A stretch of DNA of 11,955 nt from Treponema sp. (GTDB lineage Bacteria; Spirochaetota; Spirochaetia; Treponematales; Breznakiellaceae), in the NCBI GenBank assembly GCA_031272575.1, contig JAISTO010000073.1:1-11955 (forward strand), written 5' to 3'. The first letter of the stretch is position 1, and each line of letters starts with the position of its first letter. A model generated the notes under the pieces. That model was given only the letters and a program-made list of their open reading frames with translations. It did no database searches and was not told the origin of the DNA. Shown piece after piece: positions 11,726-11,955 of the stretch. A program made the translations under genes and the position numbers.

Positions 11726-11955
11726 CACTGTCAACAAGTTAAGGAAAGTAACAATCGTCATTCCGCGACTTGGAAACGGGACCGAGCGGCGCAAGCGCCG
11801 AACCGTTCGTAGAACGGCGAGCGCGTTCAACGCGCCCCCCTCTCCATCGCGGAATCTCTACCAAAATGGCCATTTTGAGGAGTAGATTGCGTAGTTCGGT
11901 TAAAACCGAACTATGTCAAGCCCGGCAATGACAGTCTTGTTTTTCTTAACTTGTT
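11726..11955. mobile_element. MITE-like element B, same terminal repeat, right end truncated by window
   Basis: It begins CACTGTCAACAAGTTAAG (11726-11743), 28 bp after element A, and ends with CTTAACTTGTT (11945-11955), the first 11 bases of the inverted end, cut by the window edge. Internally it has short perfect palindromes: CGGCGC-AA-GCGCCG, CCGTTC-GTA-GAACGG, GCGCGTT-CA-AACGCGC, CAAAATGGCCATTTTG (11862-11877) and TAGTTCGGTT-AA-AACCGAACTA (11892-11913). GTCATTGCCGGGCTT near its right end is shared with element A. No gene is visible. Confidence 0.65.

Noticed and set aside
10995..11955. CRISPR array in the repeat-rich right end
   Set aside because: There are no equal-length direct repeats separated by unique spacers; the repeats are inverted pairs and palindromes.
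1..11955. tRNA or rRNA genes
   Set aside because: No cloverleaf with a conserved T-loop (GGTTCRANNCC) and no rRNA-like segment was recognised on either strand; this was by eye, not by a covariance search.

Overview
The window looks like a chromosomal segment of a GC-rich spirochaete, most likely a Treponema relative. The clearest reasons are a bacterial V/A-type ATPase stator cluster in one operon with a regulatory PTS EIIA gene and secG, and a small stand-alone DTG aspartic protease of a kind I remember from spirochaete and cyanobacterial genomes. I cannot name a species, and resemblances to known proteins are from memory, not from a search.

Layout. 1-422: repeat-derived sequence with a truncated gene start at 72 and a promoter-like region at 305-331. 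423-1960 (+): an operon of three unrecognised genes, one probably cytosolic with a PH-like fold and two membrane proteins. 1963-3509 (-): two tandem, diverged copies of a two-gene module, each a small helical ORF followed by an overlapping larger ORF that starts at TTG behind its own Shine-Dalgarno sequence (SD). 3633-4793 (-): a lipoprotein whose signal peptide is joined to a heptanucleotide repeat. 4623-5075: repeat-rich insert with an 11-G tract, separating the lipoprotein body from a strong promoter, SD and ATG at 5075-5135.

5147-9477 (-): a tight operon secG - EIIA(Ntr)-like - V-ATPase stalk coiled-coil - subunit C (AC39/d) - subunit I (a), with overlapping or closely spaced genes and a promoter at 9524-9552. 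It makes the membrane stator and connecting parts of a V/A-ATPase, but subunits A, B, D, E and K are absent here. 9636-10421 (+): truA, transcribed divergently from a near-consensus promoter whose predicted start coincides with the GTG codon. 10499-10912 (+): the DTG aspartic protease with its own promoter.

10913-11955: no convincing gene. It holds three strong hairpins in a row, then two elements bounded by the 18-bp inverted repeat CACTGTCAACAAGTTAAG (11229-11697, and 11726 to beyond the window). The elements are packed with short palindromes with 2-3 nt loops. A relative of the second element's interior lies at the opposite end of the window (205-270), and shorter fragments lie in the secG-truA intergenic region. 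The main signals are therefore this modular repeat family and its effect on the lipoprotein 5' end, and the duplicated overlapping gene pairs.
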